Notes under the pieces: model-generated | Seen by the model: the letters and a program-made list of their open reading frames with translations, nothing else | Database searches by the model: none | Told to the model about the DNA's origin: nothing | Made by a program: the position numbers and the translations under genes | From: Perkinsus marinus ATCC 50983 | Lineage: Eukaryota > Perkinsozoa > Perkinsida > Perkinsidae | Length of the DNA stretch: 55,912 bases | Reading direction: 5' to 3' | Assembly (NCBI RefSeq): GCF_000006405.1 | Contig: NW_003203663.1 | Span: 91,281 to 147,192, forward strand | Shown: one piece after another, positions 21,193-31,225 of the stretch | How positions within the stretch are numbered: position 1 is the first letter of the stretch | How the letters are laid out: each line of letters starts with the position of its first letter

Positions 21193-23576
21193 ATGCTGTC
21201 CCCGTGTTCACCAAAACCTAAAGCGCAACCGTCCATTTCGAAGCTCGACACGACTTCCTGCTCTGGCTCCGAGACCTATTCCAGTGCCGGCGGCGGCTCT
21301 AAGAAGGACTGCGCCTCAGAGGAAGAGATGGAGGTCCTCCTCAGGGCCTCACAGTTCAAGGAAGGTGTTAAGGGTATCGAGAGCCATGACTACTTCTGGG
21401 ACCATCCTACGATACACGACGGGTCTATACCGGTGGGACCGAGTGGCCCCTTGGATCCTCGAAAGCCCTCCTCATATAGCCCATTCATAGCTCAGTGGGT
21501 CAAATGGATTCTAACTATCGTCGAGGGGGCCGTGATAGGAATATGTCGTGGCGTCATTCTAATTGGTTCGCATTGGTTACTCGTTGGCAAAACTGATGCT
21601 ATGATCCACTGGCTCAAGTCTGATAACCCTGGTTGCGCTATGCTCATCTGGATAGCCATCGGCGTACCACTCATCTGCTTCATCGGCTGGGGTGTCTCCT
21701 ACATGTCCCCTCTTGCGGGTGGTAGCGGCATCCCAGATGTGAAGGCTTATCTCAATGGCGTCATGGTGCCCAAGCTGATGAGGTTCTGGGGGATAGTCTG
21801 GCGTATCCTTGGTCAGATAGTAGTGGTCGGCACTGGACACTATGCAGGTACTACCCAACACGTTCCGACTATATCCGTTCGATATTTTGGTTTTTTTTAG
21901 GTAGTGAGGGCCCTATGGCTCATCTTGGTGCGATCGTTGGTGCTGCGGTAGCACAAATGCATGCAAGGAACAAATTCTATTTGAAAGCGCTATTGCCGTT
22001 CTCAACACAGAAAGTTAAAGATGAGTTCGTGTCGATGGGCGCCGGCATGGGTGTAGCGACAGCCTTCGAGGCTCCTATTGGAGGTATGTTGTTTACAATA
22101 GAAGAAGCATCAACATACTGGCCACGCGAGCTGTACTGGAGATGTTTCTTGGGCTGCATCATCGCTAGTTATATGACTCGGTTGACAGCGCAGTACTTTC
22201 AATGTAAAGTGGAGGGTTCATGTGTCAACCTTGCTGGTGGTATGCAGTTCCCTAATGCAGATGAGAGTTACTTCCACGTTTGGGAGTTTGCTTGCTTCAT
22301 CCTTCTGGGTATATTCTTTGGCCTCATGGGTGCTACCTTTTGCCAGGGCGTGCGCTACTTCCAATACTACAGACGCGTATTCTTTCATCTTTATTCCAAC
22401 GGTAAGGATCGTCGAAGATTTGGGCAAGTGGTCGAAGCTGGTTTGGTCATGATCATCACTATTCTATTGGCTTATGGTGTATCCTGGTCGGAGATGGGCG
22501 CGTGCAAACCACTGGATGGTCAGAGTTACATACCGAACGACGGCATTCAGGCGGCTATGTGTGATGAAGGAGTCGATATGGGCTACTATAACCCCTTTGC
22601 AGCTATGCTCCTCACTGATAGGGACACCTCAGTGAAGTGGCTATTCTCACCTCGACTAGGCGAAGCGGAGTTCCCACAGGGACAGTTGGCGGCTGCTGGC
22701 TTCATCATATTCTTCCTCACTCTACTAACATATGGTGTTGCCATCCCTGCTGGTTTGTTTGTCCCCAACATCATGTTGGGTGCCTGCTTTGGTCGACTCT
22801 TCGGTCTGTGGGTCGGCGACTGGGCCTCCAACCCTGGTGTGTACGCTGTTATGGGCGCTGCTGGTATGATGGCTGGCTTTACTCGTATGACCATCAGTCT
22901 TACAGTCATCGTCATCGAGCTGGTTGGAGACTTACGACTGCTTCCTGCAGTGATGGTTACTGTAGTTGTGTCGAAGCAAGTGGCTGATATGTTCAACAAG
23001 GGAGCGTACGATATAGTATCTGAGCTCCGTGGGTACCCTTATATCGAGGAGCTCAGTATTTACGATGAACGTAATATGGCTGGTCGTGATGTAACCTATC
23101 GGATGTCAGCGGCGCCCTTGTCTGGTTTTGGCGAAGTTGAGAGTCTGGGCAGAATCCAGGAGGTGCTCTCGAGCTGCACTCACAATGCTTTCACTATTCA
23201 GGATCACAGTCACAGGCTTCTAGGTGTGGTGATGCGGTCCAACATCGTTGATTGGGTAAAGGGACAGGGTGGTGTCGTCTCGGCTAATACTCGACTGAAC
23301 TTGCTCGATCTCACGAACCGCACCCCGACAATAGTGTCAGAGCTAACACCATTGGCTCAAGCCTATACCATATTCCGTAATTTGGCTCTGCGACATATGA
23401 TTGTGGTGGATAAGGACGACGCTAATCGTGTGGTTGGTATAGTTACTCGGAAGGATATCGTTGAAAGCATGGAGGATGCAGCTGAGGATTATAATAGATC
23501 CAAAGATGGTGATGATACCATGTCTCAACGTTCCTCAACGGCAGCAGCCTCTTGTTCCCTTGATGGTGCCTTGTGA
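21193..23576 (+). CDS. CLC-family chloride channel or Cl-/H+ exchanger with CBS domains, 776 aa
   Basis: Membrane anion transporter. Two exons (21193-21847 and 21901-23576) with a 53-base intron join to 777 codons. The intron splits the filter motif, which reads GSEGPMAHLGAIVGA after joining and keeps the gating Glu of GxEGP. Other CLC signatures are PLAGGSGIPDVKAYLNG and GVAIPAGLFVPNIMLG (the GxFxP filter). About ten hydrophobic helices lie between residues 80 and 580. The C-terminus has two CBS-like parts (residues about 630-700 and 710-765; HMIVVDKDDANRVVGIVTRK). The N-terminus is hydrophilic and Ser-rich. Length fits eukaryotic CLCs of the endomembrane type. Channel versus exchanger cannot be told from what I can see. 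Confidence 0.93.
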
Positions 23577-24758
23577 TCTACTACTGGTCATACCGCTCAT
23601 AGCTCATGATCCTATGCTTGCACTCACGTCCTTGTTGTCGCCAGTTTGGTGGCTTATCGCAACACGCAACGTCGATGTCGCTATTTCTACTACTCTGCAA
23701 TTGTGCTCAAGTATCGACTTAGTAATTGTTTATCTTCACTTCAAATCTGTTCAGAAGTGGGCGAAGGCTTTTCCCCGCGTGAGTAGCGGCTGGCTATCTC
23801 GTGTGATCGCCTCCCTACTCCGATTCCTCGTATTTCCTCCCCTTGTCGCTATCAACATTCTGTGATTGGAGATGACAGTATCATCGACGATAACGGTTCC
23901 GAAGTCGTTGATCGCTCAGTGCTCTACTTCTCGAGTTCATTTTGCGCGACACTGGAGTTCTCTAACACTTATAGTATCCAATAACAGAATTTTGTGGAGT
24001 TCGTCAATGTCTCACTACGTTCGTTTATCGCATTTCTCCAAATTCATTTCCCGAAGCTCCATTGAGCATCAAATACTCTATCCTAAAGATTGGAGATTGC
24101 GGCCATGGAGGATGTACAGGATGGTCATACTTCAGCCGCATAAGACATGCTGTCATAGCTATGGAGTTCCATGCTATAATCCACCTCCGTTCGAGAGCTT
24201 TGATTACTCTGTTGATGAGCCTTTGAAGCGTTGTGGTACTCTTTTGATCTTTCTTACCTGGACCCCACACAAGATGGATCCAATCTGCCACCACCCACGA
24301 GTCAACGTGTTGATTGTTTACCTGTTGGTGATTTCGGTAAGGCTTCTAGCGTCTCAAAGCCGTAATGGAAACCCTTGTAGCCTAGATACACATTCAGAAT
24401 ATATCTCGTTGACAGCGATGCTACCATTTTCGGACCATAAGATCAAATATTATACTTGAAGTATGAGCGGCATTCGGTTTTCTCTGGAAGATTCATTTCG
24501 ACTACAACATTTCCTGGTCCAATAAAAATAATTGTAAATCAAATCCAACGAATTTCACGCTAAGTTGAGGAGTGTTGCCAAATTCAAGTAATTGTCAAGT
24601 CGAAATCATTTTGTCACCGAAGATTCTGGCTGTATGTCAGGATGTCTCTCAACAGTGTGCGGACAGTGTACGCTGTACAGCCTACATGGCAAGTTCTTAG
24701 GTAGCGGTTCCCGAGGCCCTACAACTCCATAACGTTGAACTCATGTAATACATGATAA

Positions 24759-24779
24759 CACTCAAGCTGAGTGACTCAA
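24759..24779. repeat. 14-nt fold-back duplication (one mismatch)
   Basis: x=C, W=ACTCAA, n=G, W'=CTGAGT (perfect would be TTGAGT), x'=G, W=ACTCAA. Same spacing as the other members: the second W starts exactly 14 bases after the first. Confidence 0.7.
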
Positions 24780-24865
24780 GCTGTTGATCCACAACAACTT
24801 TAATGCATGATCCAATCTGGCTGGATATAAGTTATATTATTAACCTGTTTCAAATACCGTACTTT

Positions 24866-24910
24866 ATGTTGCCCTCAGCGAGTGATAATATCACTCGCTG
24901 AGGGCAACAT
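24866..24910. repeat. 45-base perfect palindrome, 22-base arms, one-base axis
   Basis: Left arm 24866-24887, axis A at 24888, right arm 24889-24910, no mismatch. It ends 15 bases before the left LTR. Its sequence is unrelated to the other long palindrome at 32097, which has the same 22-1-22 dimensions once a later insertion is set aside. Confidence 0.95.
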
Positions 24911-24925
24911 GAGGTACCTACGAGG

Positions 24926-25113
24926 TGTTGCTTCTGGTCCCTTTCATAGTCAACCCAACAGTTAGTGATGGTGCTTGCGGTAGTGGAGATAACAAAGAGA
25001 ATCAAAGGTTGATACACCAATCTATATTGTACTTGCGTGCTACAGCTAATAGAAAATGCTGAAGAATCACAAGGAAACAAGTTGGTACCATACCTAATCC
25101 GCGTACAGCAACA
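24926..25113 (-). repeat. 3' LTR of the retrotransposon
   Basis: 188 bp, TGTTGC to GCAACA, identical by eye to the copy at 30263-30450. On the element's strand it is the downstream LTR. Confidence 0.93.
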
Positions 25114-25330
25114 CTCCGGCCAGGGCCAGAATTGGAGCTGATCGCTGACATAGACTTTACCGCACGATTTGGGATTCTACTGAACAACAGACGGATAATA
25201 ACAGAAAGAATTCAACACCTGACGATGTTGAGACAATTAACAATTCTATCGAAGCTCAATACTAGTCTAATCTCAGCACCTCACCTCAAAGAAGCATACT
25301 GCAGCCGTCGCAAGCTCAACCCACTCATCT

Positions 25331-27763
25331 TCACTGCCAATCCGTGCTAGTCGCTGTGGCTAGAGGAATACTCGCCTCATCTGGTAGTAGTCGTAAATTG
25401 CCGACGAAATGGCGTCCCAGCTTCTTCTGGTCTCTGTCCTCGAGTTCGACCAAATACTTGGTAACAACACCGCATACTCGGAAAGGACCAGTCATCATAG
25501 GATCTAACTTACGCCTCTGGTGACGCACGAGCATCACGTGTTGTCCCACGCGCAACTCGGGAACTCGACGTCCGGGCTGGCGTGCCAGTGACGCCTCGCT
25601 CTTATTCCTGAGAACGTAGTTGTGGATAGTATAAATATCGAAAGTAGATGCATAGACTCGTTGCATATTCTTAACCATAGACCGAACAACATCACTCTGA
25701 AGAGCTGCTGGAAATCCTTGAAGAACATTAGACCACTTAGTAGCTTGTTCCGACAATCGACGTGGTTGTAGCGAGGTAGGAGCAGTAGCACCGTGATGGA
25801 AAAAGAGATCAGCAGGGGCAACGGGACAATTCACATCACTCGGAACATTGTTATAAGCCCACACTGCACATGGAAGCAGGCGATACCAATCACGGAGCTG
25901 TAACCCCGAATCTTCGATGATAGTGCGCATGATGTTGTTCAACAAACGATGGGGTATTTCTTGCCAAGAATTCAGCGGAGACGAATGAGCAGGTAAGAAT
26001 TTCCAATTCCATTGGAAAAGCTTCTGAGCTGCCAATCCAACTTTCGATAGGAATCTACCATCGCGATCACTTATTATTAAAGATGGGAATCCAACGGAGA
26101 AGAAGCAGTCCACCAGCGTCTCCAGAGTAGAATCAGCATCATGGCAGAACAATGGTCTTGCGATTACAAACTTCGACGCCGAATCGACCAAGACCAGCGC
26201 GTACTCAACCTTGTGAGGTGGGTCATCGGCCAGAGAAGGAGAAACAAAGGGACCTATAAGGTCCACTCCGATCATCTCCATCGGTATAGGACTCTTAGAG
26301 GGGACTGTACCCAATCCTCCGGCCCGCAACACGCAAGAGCCCTTGAACTTCACGCAGGTGGCACAGTTTTTTGCATAACGTCGAGCATCTCCCGATAATC
26401 CAGGCCAGTAAAAGTCTCTGCTCAGCAACCCTGGCAACTTCGATGTCCCAATGTGACCATAGATGGTATGGATGCGATCGACAAGGCTTCTCCTGCAACT
26501 CTGAGGTACAAAGACTTGGACATGGTCGGCAATAACTGGATGTTTCTTAACCAATACATCGCCGTAATGGTCGTTGATAACATGATACATGTCCTTGTGA
26601 CGATCGTCGTTGCGCTTGATGGCTAACTTGATGTGGGTTACCTCGTCGTCACTCTCTTGAGCTCGCCGTATCCTTTGTAAGACATCGGCGATTTCTGTAG
26701 CAGAGCATTGGTTCTTGAGATGGGACAAGAGAGGAGATGCATTCCCAATAGTCGTAAGGGCCAGTGGAATCTGGAGGGGATCAACACTTCCTTCCTTGAT
26801 CGCCGTGAGAGTCGTCCTTAAACACTTGTAGTCCACTGCATCACTTGAGCCCCTTGATAAGCAGTCGGCTGGGTTCAGAGGTCCCGGTATAAACCGCAGA
26901 GTAAGGTGCAAGTCGTTGGCCAACTCAATGATAGAGGCAATACACGTTTTTTCCCATGTTGGTAGATCCGGTGAAGGACTGCCATCTCGTAGAGCCTTCC
27001 TGACACGTTGGAAGTTGGCAGAATTGTCAGTATAGACATACAACTCTCGAGTGGCTTCCTGTTTGGAGAGATTAGGAAGTAGTTGCTGCTTGACGAGGCT
27101 AAGACCATATCTAAGGGATAACAGCTCCTTGCGCACGATGGTCCATGGGAGATGTGGTAGCTCATGTAGCATGGCTTTAGCATACACCCTGTTCATGTTA
27201 TTGTCGAGAACAGTACACCCATGAGCGTAGCTTGAGCTATCAACGAAGACGTGTAGAACTTGATGGTCAACCATTCGAGGGACAGGCTTCGGGCACTTGA
27301 GAGCTTGGTAGACTTTGTAGAATTCACGATACAAAGGGCCTGGTAAGAGTTGATCAAATGTGATGCCACATCGATGAGCATAGCGAAGTACAAGTTTGCC
27401 ACGGAGCACGGTTTCAGCGACGGTACCAAGTGGGTCATAAATGCTGGCAAGCCACGATAGCGCTTCTCGAAGGGTTAGTGGAGAGACGGACTGGAAGACA
27501 TTTGAGCTGAGATTAGGGACATCACTCGACTCTAAGATGATGGGAGGATCAACATACTGAAGGACCGGTGACGGTAAGTCACGTATAGGCATGACTTGTA
27601 AACAATCAGTAGGACCATCCCACAGCATTCCAAAAGCTTTAACACGCCCAGTGTGATCCTCATGACACTCCTTAGCCGGACCGAGCCAAAACCCGTGCGA
27701 GCCGAAGACCGATCTAGTTTCTACAACGACGGTGTCTCTGGTAGAAGAATCATTAGTAATGAT
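25331..27763 (-). CDS. Retrotransposon pol, 3' part: end of RT, RNase H, integrase
   Basis: The frame is open from 27763 to the stop at 25331. It starts just after the RT catalytic YVDD of the previous frame and continues with the RT thumb/connection (GFWLGPAKECHEDHTGRVKA), then LSWLASIYDPLG. RNase H follows with Asp in HVFVDSSS, Glu in RKELLSLRYG, Asp in YVYTDNSANF and NPADCLSRG. The integrase zinc site is HHCC-type (IYGHIG, CATCVKF), and the core has Asp in GVDLIGP, Asp in SDRDGRF and Glu in NSWQEIPHRLL. It is in the -1 frame relative to the upstream pol frame. The break coincides with the fold-back at 27750-27770. The element-encoded enzymes would copy and insert the element. Confidence 0.88.
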   Translation of the reverse strand: MITNDSSTRDTVVVETRSVFGSHGFWLGPAKECHEDHTGRVKAFGMLWDGPTDCLQVMPIRDLPSPVLQYVDPPIILESSDVPNLSSNVFQSVSPLTLREALSWLASIYDPLGTVAETVLRGKLVLRYAHRCGITFDQLLPGPLYREFYKVYQALKCPKPVPRMVDHQVLHVFVDSSSYAHGCTVLDNNMNRVYAKAMLHELPHLPWTIVRKELLSLRYGLSLVKQQLLPNLSKQEATRELYVYTDNSANFQRVRKALRDGSPSPDLPTWEKTCIASIIELANDLHLTLRFIPGPLNPADCLSRGSSDAVDYKCLRTTLTAIKEGSVDPLQIPLALTTIGNASPLLSHLKNQCSATEIADVLQRIRRAQESDDEVTHIKLAIKRNDDRHKDMYHVINDHYGDVLVKKHPVIADHVQVFVPQSCRRSLVDRIHTIYGHIGTSKLPGLLSRDFYWPGLSGDARRYAKNCATCVKFKGSCVLRAGGLGTVPSKSPIPMEMIGVDLIGPFVSPSLADDPPHKVEYALVLVDSASKFVIARPLFCHDADSTLETLVDCFFSVGFPSLIISDRDGRFLSKVGLAAQKLFQWNWKFLPAHSSPLNSWQEIPHRLLNNIMRTIIEDSGLQLRDWYRLLPCAVWAYNNVPSDVNCPVAPADLFFHHGATAPTSLQPRRLSEQATKWSNVLQGFPAALQSDVVRSMVKNMQRVYASTFDIYTIHNYVLRNKSEASLARQPGRRVPELRVGQHVMLVRHQRRKLDPMMTGPFRVCGVVTKYLVELEDRDQKKLGRHFVGNLRLLPDEASIPLATATSTDWQ

Positions 27764-29445
27764 TCATTACTAGCAACTACTAGATCATCGACATAGTCAA
27801 CGATAGAGTAGTCATGGGCAACCGACGTACGACGATGTACTTCAGATACCATCTCATGAGTGCTATAACGTAGTATAGCGGGCGATGGTGGGAGACCCAT
27901 GACTACACGATTAAACTGATAATATTCTCCTTCGAAGTAGAAGGATACCCACGCCTTCGAAGCTTCAGAGAGCTGTATCATAAGGAATGCCCTATGAGAA
28001 TCGAGTAAGGTTACATGCTTATAACATCTCATAGCGAGTAAACTGGGCGTACAAGAAATAGGTCCAACATCGCCCTTCGACAACAAGTTCTGAAATATGC
28101 GACCATCAAATACTGGCCGACACGGCGTAGTGAGACTATCCTTGAGTACAGCAAAGTGTGGCAACAACAACTTCACGCCTGAGACGTCAGTCTTACGAAT
28201 TATATCTTTAGCGAGATAGTCATCAATAAGCTTCTTATAGCAATCATAACAATTATTGCGTTTTAACGATCTAATGAGCTTCTCATCACGTTTGACAACG
28301 CTCGGTACATCACTCATACGAAAAGTCTCTGGGCGCTTATTGGTGAGCCACGGAAGATTGAACGTATAACGAGTCACTCTACTCTCACTACTAGATTCGC
28401 TATTCAAAGCCTGAGGTGAACAATCTACAGTATAACCAGTGAAACACTTTTTAATAGAATCATCATCATCATGGTCTTCACTTGGCTGTAGACTGCATAG
28501 GAAGATAGGGCCTTCATCCGAGTCCTCATCGTCAATGGAGTTGTCTTCATTCTCGGCATCGCTTGGCTCTTGGACAATGTGGTTGACTTGGTCTTGATTG
28601 CCCTTGGCCGGTTGATCGTGTGATGATGCACCACACCTGAGAACAGTAGTAGTGGGCGATACACATATGGCCATGTCCATTAGCCGAAGGCCGCTTAGTC
28701 CGATAATCATCTCGGACGTTAACGTCGGTATTTCGAGTGCACTTAGGCAAACGTGACGACCCTTTGGTAGCTCTATGTAGAAGGTAATCTCTTTGATAGC
28801 CGAGACCTCGTGACCATCCGCTAGGAGTATGCGACGATTCACCTGTCGTGACCCAGCAACGGCTCCGGCTTTCTCCAATGACTTGGTCAAACTTTGACGT
28901 ATATATACTCTAGCAGCACCGGTGTCGATCATAGCCGTACATTTCAGGGGTTTCGCCGCCACGAAACTTATTTCGGTGTAGAGGGGGTCAGTGCCAGTGT
29001 CCATCTCGGAGAGCATGCTAAGAGGGTGGACCTTGGGATCTTGTTTATCCTCTTGTCGAATATTGCTTGAGGCCGTCGTCATAGGCTCTTGAGCTGAATC
29101 ACTGTGTGATCTCGAGAGATCAGTGGCTAGAGTCGGTTGAGACTTATCGACAGCTTTAACTCCCCTGCAAATATGCGCCACATGACCAGATCCCTTGCAT
29201 CGTCGACATTGAAGATTCTGGACACCAACTTTCTGGGACAGACGGCAAGAGGAAGTCTCATGGGAACCTCCACAGGACAGACATCTGCTAGATAACGAAG
29301 CTGGTTCAGTGGCTTCGCAAGCGCTGCTGATATGACCAATACGGAAGCATCGGCAACAGCGGTTGTTATCTCTCAGGACCTTGTAGTTAACACGACGTGG
29401 TGTAGATTCAGCAGCAGCATTGGTGTTATTGTTGAGGTCCTCAAC
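27721..29445 (-). CDS. Retrotransposon pol, 5' part: zinc knuckles, protease, RT
   Basis: Read on minus. Zinc knuckles come first (CRCFRIGHISSACE, CLSCGGSHETSSC, CRRCKGSGHVAHIC), followed by a retropepsin-type aspartic protease (AMIDTGAARVYI, later SEMIIGLSGLRLMD). The RT then has LPHFAVLKDSL, PCRPVFDGR, the first Asp region HVTLLDSHRAFLMIQL, VVMGLPPSP and the catalytic YVDD in SIVDYVDDLVVAS. The frame ends at 27721, a few codons after YVDD, because of a shift. At its 5' end it is -1 relative to gag, and the switch falls at the fold-back at 29432-29452. No X XXY YYZ slippery heptamer was found in either overlap. Confidence 0.85.
   Translation of the reverse strand, partial: VEDLNNNTNAAAESTPRRVNYKVLRDNNRCCRCFRIGHISSACEATEPASLSSRCLSCGGSHETSSCRLSQKVGVQNLQCRRCKGSGHVAHICRGVKAVDKSQPTLATDLSRSHSDSAQEPMTTASSNIRQEDKQDPKVHPLSMLSEMDTGTDPLYTEISFVAAKPLKCTAMIDTGAARVYIRQSLTKSLEKAGAVAGSRQVNRRILLADGHEVSAIKEITFYIELPKGRHVCLSALEIPTLTSEMIIGLSGLRLMDMAICVSPTTTVLRCGASSHDQPAKGNQDQVNHIVQEPSDAENEDNSIDDEDSDEGPIFLCSLQPSEDHDDDDSIKKCFTGYTVDCSPQALNSESSSESRVTRYTFNLPWLTNKRPETFRMSDVPSVVKRDEKLIRSLKRNNCYDCYKKLIDDYLAKDIIRKTDVSGVKLLLPHFAVLKDSLTTPCRPVFDGRIFQNLLSKGDVGPISCTPSLLAMRCYKHVTLLDSHRAFLMIQLSEASKAWVSFYFEGEYYQFNRVVMGLPPSPAILRYSTHEMVSEVHRRTSVAHDYSIVDYVDDLVVASNESLLMILLPETPSL
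27750..27770. repeat. 14-nt fold-back duplication inside pol
   Basis: Plus strand: TCATTA (27750-27755), G, TAATGA, T, TCATTA (27764-27769), C. All 13 constrained positions match. In the element's orientation this is x-W-n-W'-x'-W. It lies at the frame break just after the RT catalytic site; 14 bases is -1 modulo 3, and so is the break. Confidence 0.95.
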
Positions 29446-30284
29446 TTGAGGACACCGGTTCTTGGTTGACTCTGGTCAGGGGCATTGATACCAGCCAGAG
29501 TCTCAGTGCTGGACTTGAACATATTCTGAGCTGTGGTAGCTCGAGCTCGATTTCTGAGTAATCTCACCATCTCTCTCGGTTCTCTTTCCTCGGCAACCCA
29601 CTCTGCTACCCAGTCCTTGTAAGGCGATGTCGTAGTCAGTAGCAGCTTCTCTACTAGATCTTGATCCGAGATATGGTGCTTGTTGTGCTTCAACAGTACC
29701 CGTTGCCTCTCTAATTCCTTGAGGTACACCTCGAAGGACTGAGTGTGGGATTGCTGGGTCTGCTGCCACTTGGCGAGGAGGAGAGTTCGCATGGAAGGAT
29801 CATAGTAGTTCACGTACAGTTCAGTTAGGATATCATTGTAGGCATGCTCGAACCATTCAAGAGTACGTTGAACTTGAAGAAGGGACTCAGCCGTGCTGAC
29901 GAAGATCTCTTCGACCACCTCAGTAGTTAACGAGTTCACAAGGAGATAGTAGGAGTGTGGGAAGCCTGTGACCCAACCATTCAATCTCAGCCTGACATTG
30001 AGCTGGGAGAGGAAGCCGTCCAGACCACGTGGGTCTTCTGTTCCCCTGAACTTGCTCATGAGGTCGGCTTCCTTCCTCGCATCTTTACGGGCGTCCTCGT
30101 AGTCTTTGGGCCTCAAAGGGGAAGGGTTGGTCTCGATAGAAGTCTGCTGTACCACTGGGGGCCCTTGTGGAGGGTCTTGCCCATCCTCCTCAATTGGCGG
30201 GGGAGTCGCTGAACTCGAAGTTGCAGTCTTCTCCTTATGGGGGGAGTTCTTTCTCGGATGATTGTTGCTTCTGGTCCCTTTCAT
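29373..30284 (-). CDS. Retrotransposon gag (capsid part)
   Basis: Open from the ATG at 30284 to a stop at 29373. The N-terminal 60 residues are Pro/Lys-rich and disordered. A helical capsid-like part follows (DGFLSQLNVRLRLNGWVTGF, QSFEVYLKELERQRVLLKHN, DQDLVEKLLLTTTSPYKDW). The zinc knuckles expected at the end of gag are in the -1 frame and are listed with pol. The start codon lies inside the 5' LTR, 21 bases before its inner edge, so the first codons come from LTR sequence; the next in-frame upstream options are not ATG. The last 20 or so codons of this frame, after the fold-back, are probably not the original sequence. Confidence 0.8.
   Translation of the reverse strand: MKGTRSNNHPRKNSPHKEKTATSSSATPPPIEEDGQDPPQGPPVVQQTSIETNPSPLRPKDYEDARKDARKEADLMSKFRGTEDPRGLDGFLSQLNVRLRLNGWVTGFPHSYYLLVNSLTTEVVEEIFVSTAESLLQVQRTLEWFEHAYNDILTELYVNYYDPSMRTLLLAKWQQTQQSHTQSFEVYLKELERQRVLLKHNKHHISDQDLVEKLLLTTTSPYKDWVAEWVAEEREPREMVRLLRNRARATTAQNMFKSSTETLAGINAPDQSQPRTGVLKLRTSTITPMLLLNLHHVVLTTRS
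29432..29452. repeat. 14-nt fold-back duplication at the gag/pol junction
   Basis: Plus strand: TTGAGG (29432-29437), T, CCTCAA, C, TTGAGG (29446-29451), A. All constrained positions match. It sits where the frame of the capsid part gives way to the -1 frame that carries the zinc knuckles and protease. Confidence 0.95.
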
Positions 30285-30450
30285 AGTCAACCCAACAGTT
30301 AGTGATGGTGCTTGCGGTAGTGGAGATAACAAAGAGAATCAAAGGTTGATACACCAATCTATATTGTACTTGCGTGCTACAGCTAATAGAAAATGCTGAA
30401 GAATCACAAGGAAACAAGTTGGTACCATACCTAATCCGCGTACAGCAACA
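30263..30450 (-). repeat. 5' LTR of the retrotransposon
   Basis: 188 bp, identical by eye to 24926-25113. It is upstream on the element's strand and contains the gag ATG at 30284. A frame on the same strand reads through the whole LTR in both copies, but has no recognisable product. Confidence 0.93.
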
Positions 30451-30577
30451 GAGGTACAACATGAGGCATATCACTGTGGTATGCCATAAAAACGCTGACC
30501 ATGTGCGAAGTATCTACAACTAATGACTGCGGGTAGAGTCAGTCAGTAGCTGATTGCCACGAAAATACCATCCCACC

Positions 30578-31225
30578 TTACCTTTCAGAGTCATCGAAGC
30601 CACCAAGCTCGGCCATTGATCTGTGCGTTGCACGCTGCCAAGTGTGCAGGCGATAATCGGTTCGGGTTACCCCGTTCGGCGCAGGATCCAGAGCGTGCTC
30701 CGCAAGTTCCCGCTTGTAGATATTCTCAGAAGTCGCCCAATAGTGTTGTATATGTGACAACTGTAAGGCGCTGCCCTCACTATAGTCACATCAGCGAGCT
30801 CATCCATTCCCGGTATCATCACCCCCACTTGGCTGTGACAAGGGATATTATCCACAACCACTGCAACTTTAATGAATTCCGGCAACTCCATAACTTTTTG
30901 GACCACCCGTAGCGAATACACTAACCCTTCTATGAAGACCTCTTCCTTGAAACTGATAGTATACGAGTCCATGGCTTTCGCCGTATACTGATATGCAGTG
31001 CGTATCGGATTCTCGTGTGTTGGGTAATATATTCATCGCTCTCGACCCACTTTGCTTTCCACATACGTATCCGGGATACGCTCGGAGATTTTGTAGGACC
31101 TACAAAATATACCGAGATTTGTTTCATCTTGGTATAGGATAGTACAGTCATCAGCTGATAGCTGTAGCAGTCGCTCTGCATAATGTTCGCGTTTATTGCG
31201 ACTAACAGCTGAGTTCACTCCTTGT
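30578..31225 (-). pseudogene. Broken Tc1/mariner-type (IS630 superfamily) transposase
   Basis: On minus, about 31.2 to 30.58 kb, fragments of a DDE transposase: TILYQDETNLGIFCRSYKIS (first catalytic Asp in DETN), then KVAVVVDNIPCHSQV (second Asp), then VTIVRAAPYSCH followed, after a frame change, by YWATSENIYKRELAEHALDP. Tc1/mariner proteins have D-E-T-N, V-D-N and PYS-x-NPIE in this order. At least two frame changes and a stop interrupt it, and the N-terminal DNA-binding part is missing. A perfect ten-base-arm palindrome with a one-base axis (31088-31108) lies inside the DETN-KIS segment. Terminal inverted repeats were not found. The LTR element sits about 130 bp away. Confidence 0.7.

Larger units (their letters stand above)
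23577..24925. other. Gene-poor region before the LTR retrotransposon
   Basis: One open plus frame of about 195 codons (23872-24459, first ATG at 23872) has no recognisable motif, and the opposite strand also stays open for 89 codons, so neither is convincing. The right half holds the 14-nt fold-back at 24759-24779, a seven-base-arm palindrome near 24740, and the 45-base palindrome at 24866-24910. Confidence 0.4.
24926..30450 (-). mobile_element. Complete LTR retrotransposon, BEL/Pao-like
   Basis: A 5525-bp element read on the minus strand. Its 188-bp LTRs (24926-25113 and 30263-30450) are identical by eye, begin TGTTGC and end GCAACA, and are flanked by GAGG on both sides (24922-24925 and 30451-30454), a likely 4-bp target duplication. 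The internal order is gag, zinc knuckles, protease, reverse transcriptase, RNase H, integrase. The WLASIYDPLG segment after the RT and the domain order suggest BEL/Pao; Ty3-type is the alternative. Identical LTRs imply a recent insertion, yet the coding part is split into three frames. No tRNA-complementary primer site starting TGG follows the 5' LTR, and no polypurine tract precedes the 3' LTR. Confidence 0.93.

Noticed and set aside
23872-24459. About 195-codon plus frame
   Set aside because: Longer than expected by chance, but composition is not protein-like, the opposite strand is also partly open, and no splice-compatible neighbours were found; mentioned only as part of the spacer.
27721-29475. 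Classical -1 programmed frameshifting at the gag/pol and RT/RNase H overlaps
   Set aside because: No slippery heptamer in phase in either overlap; a second programmed shift just after the RT active site would be unprecedented. The 14-nt fold-backs explain both shifts directly, though bypass is not excluded.
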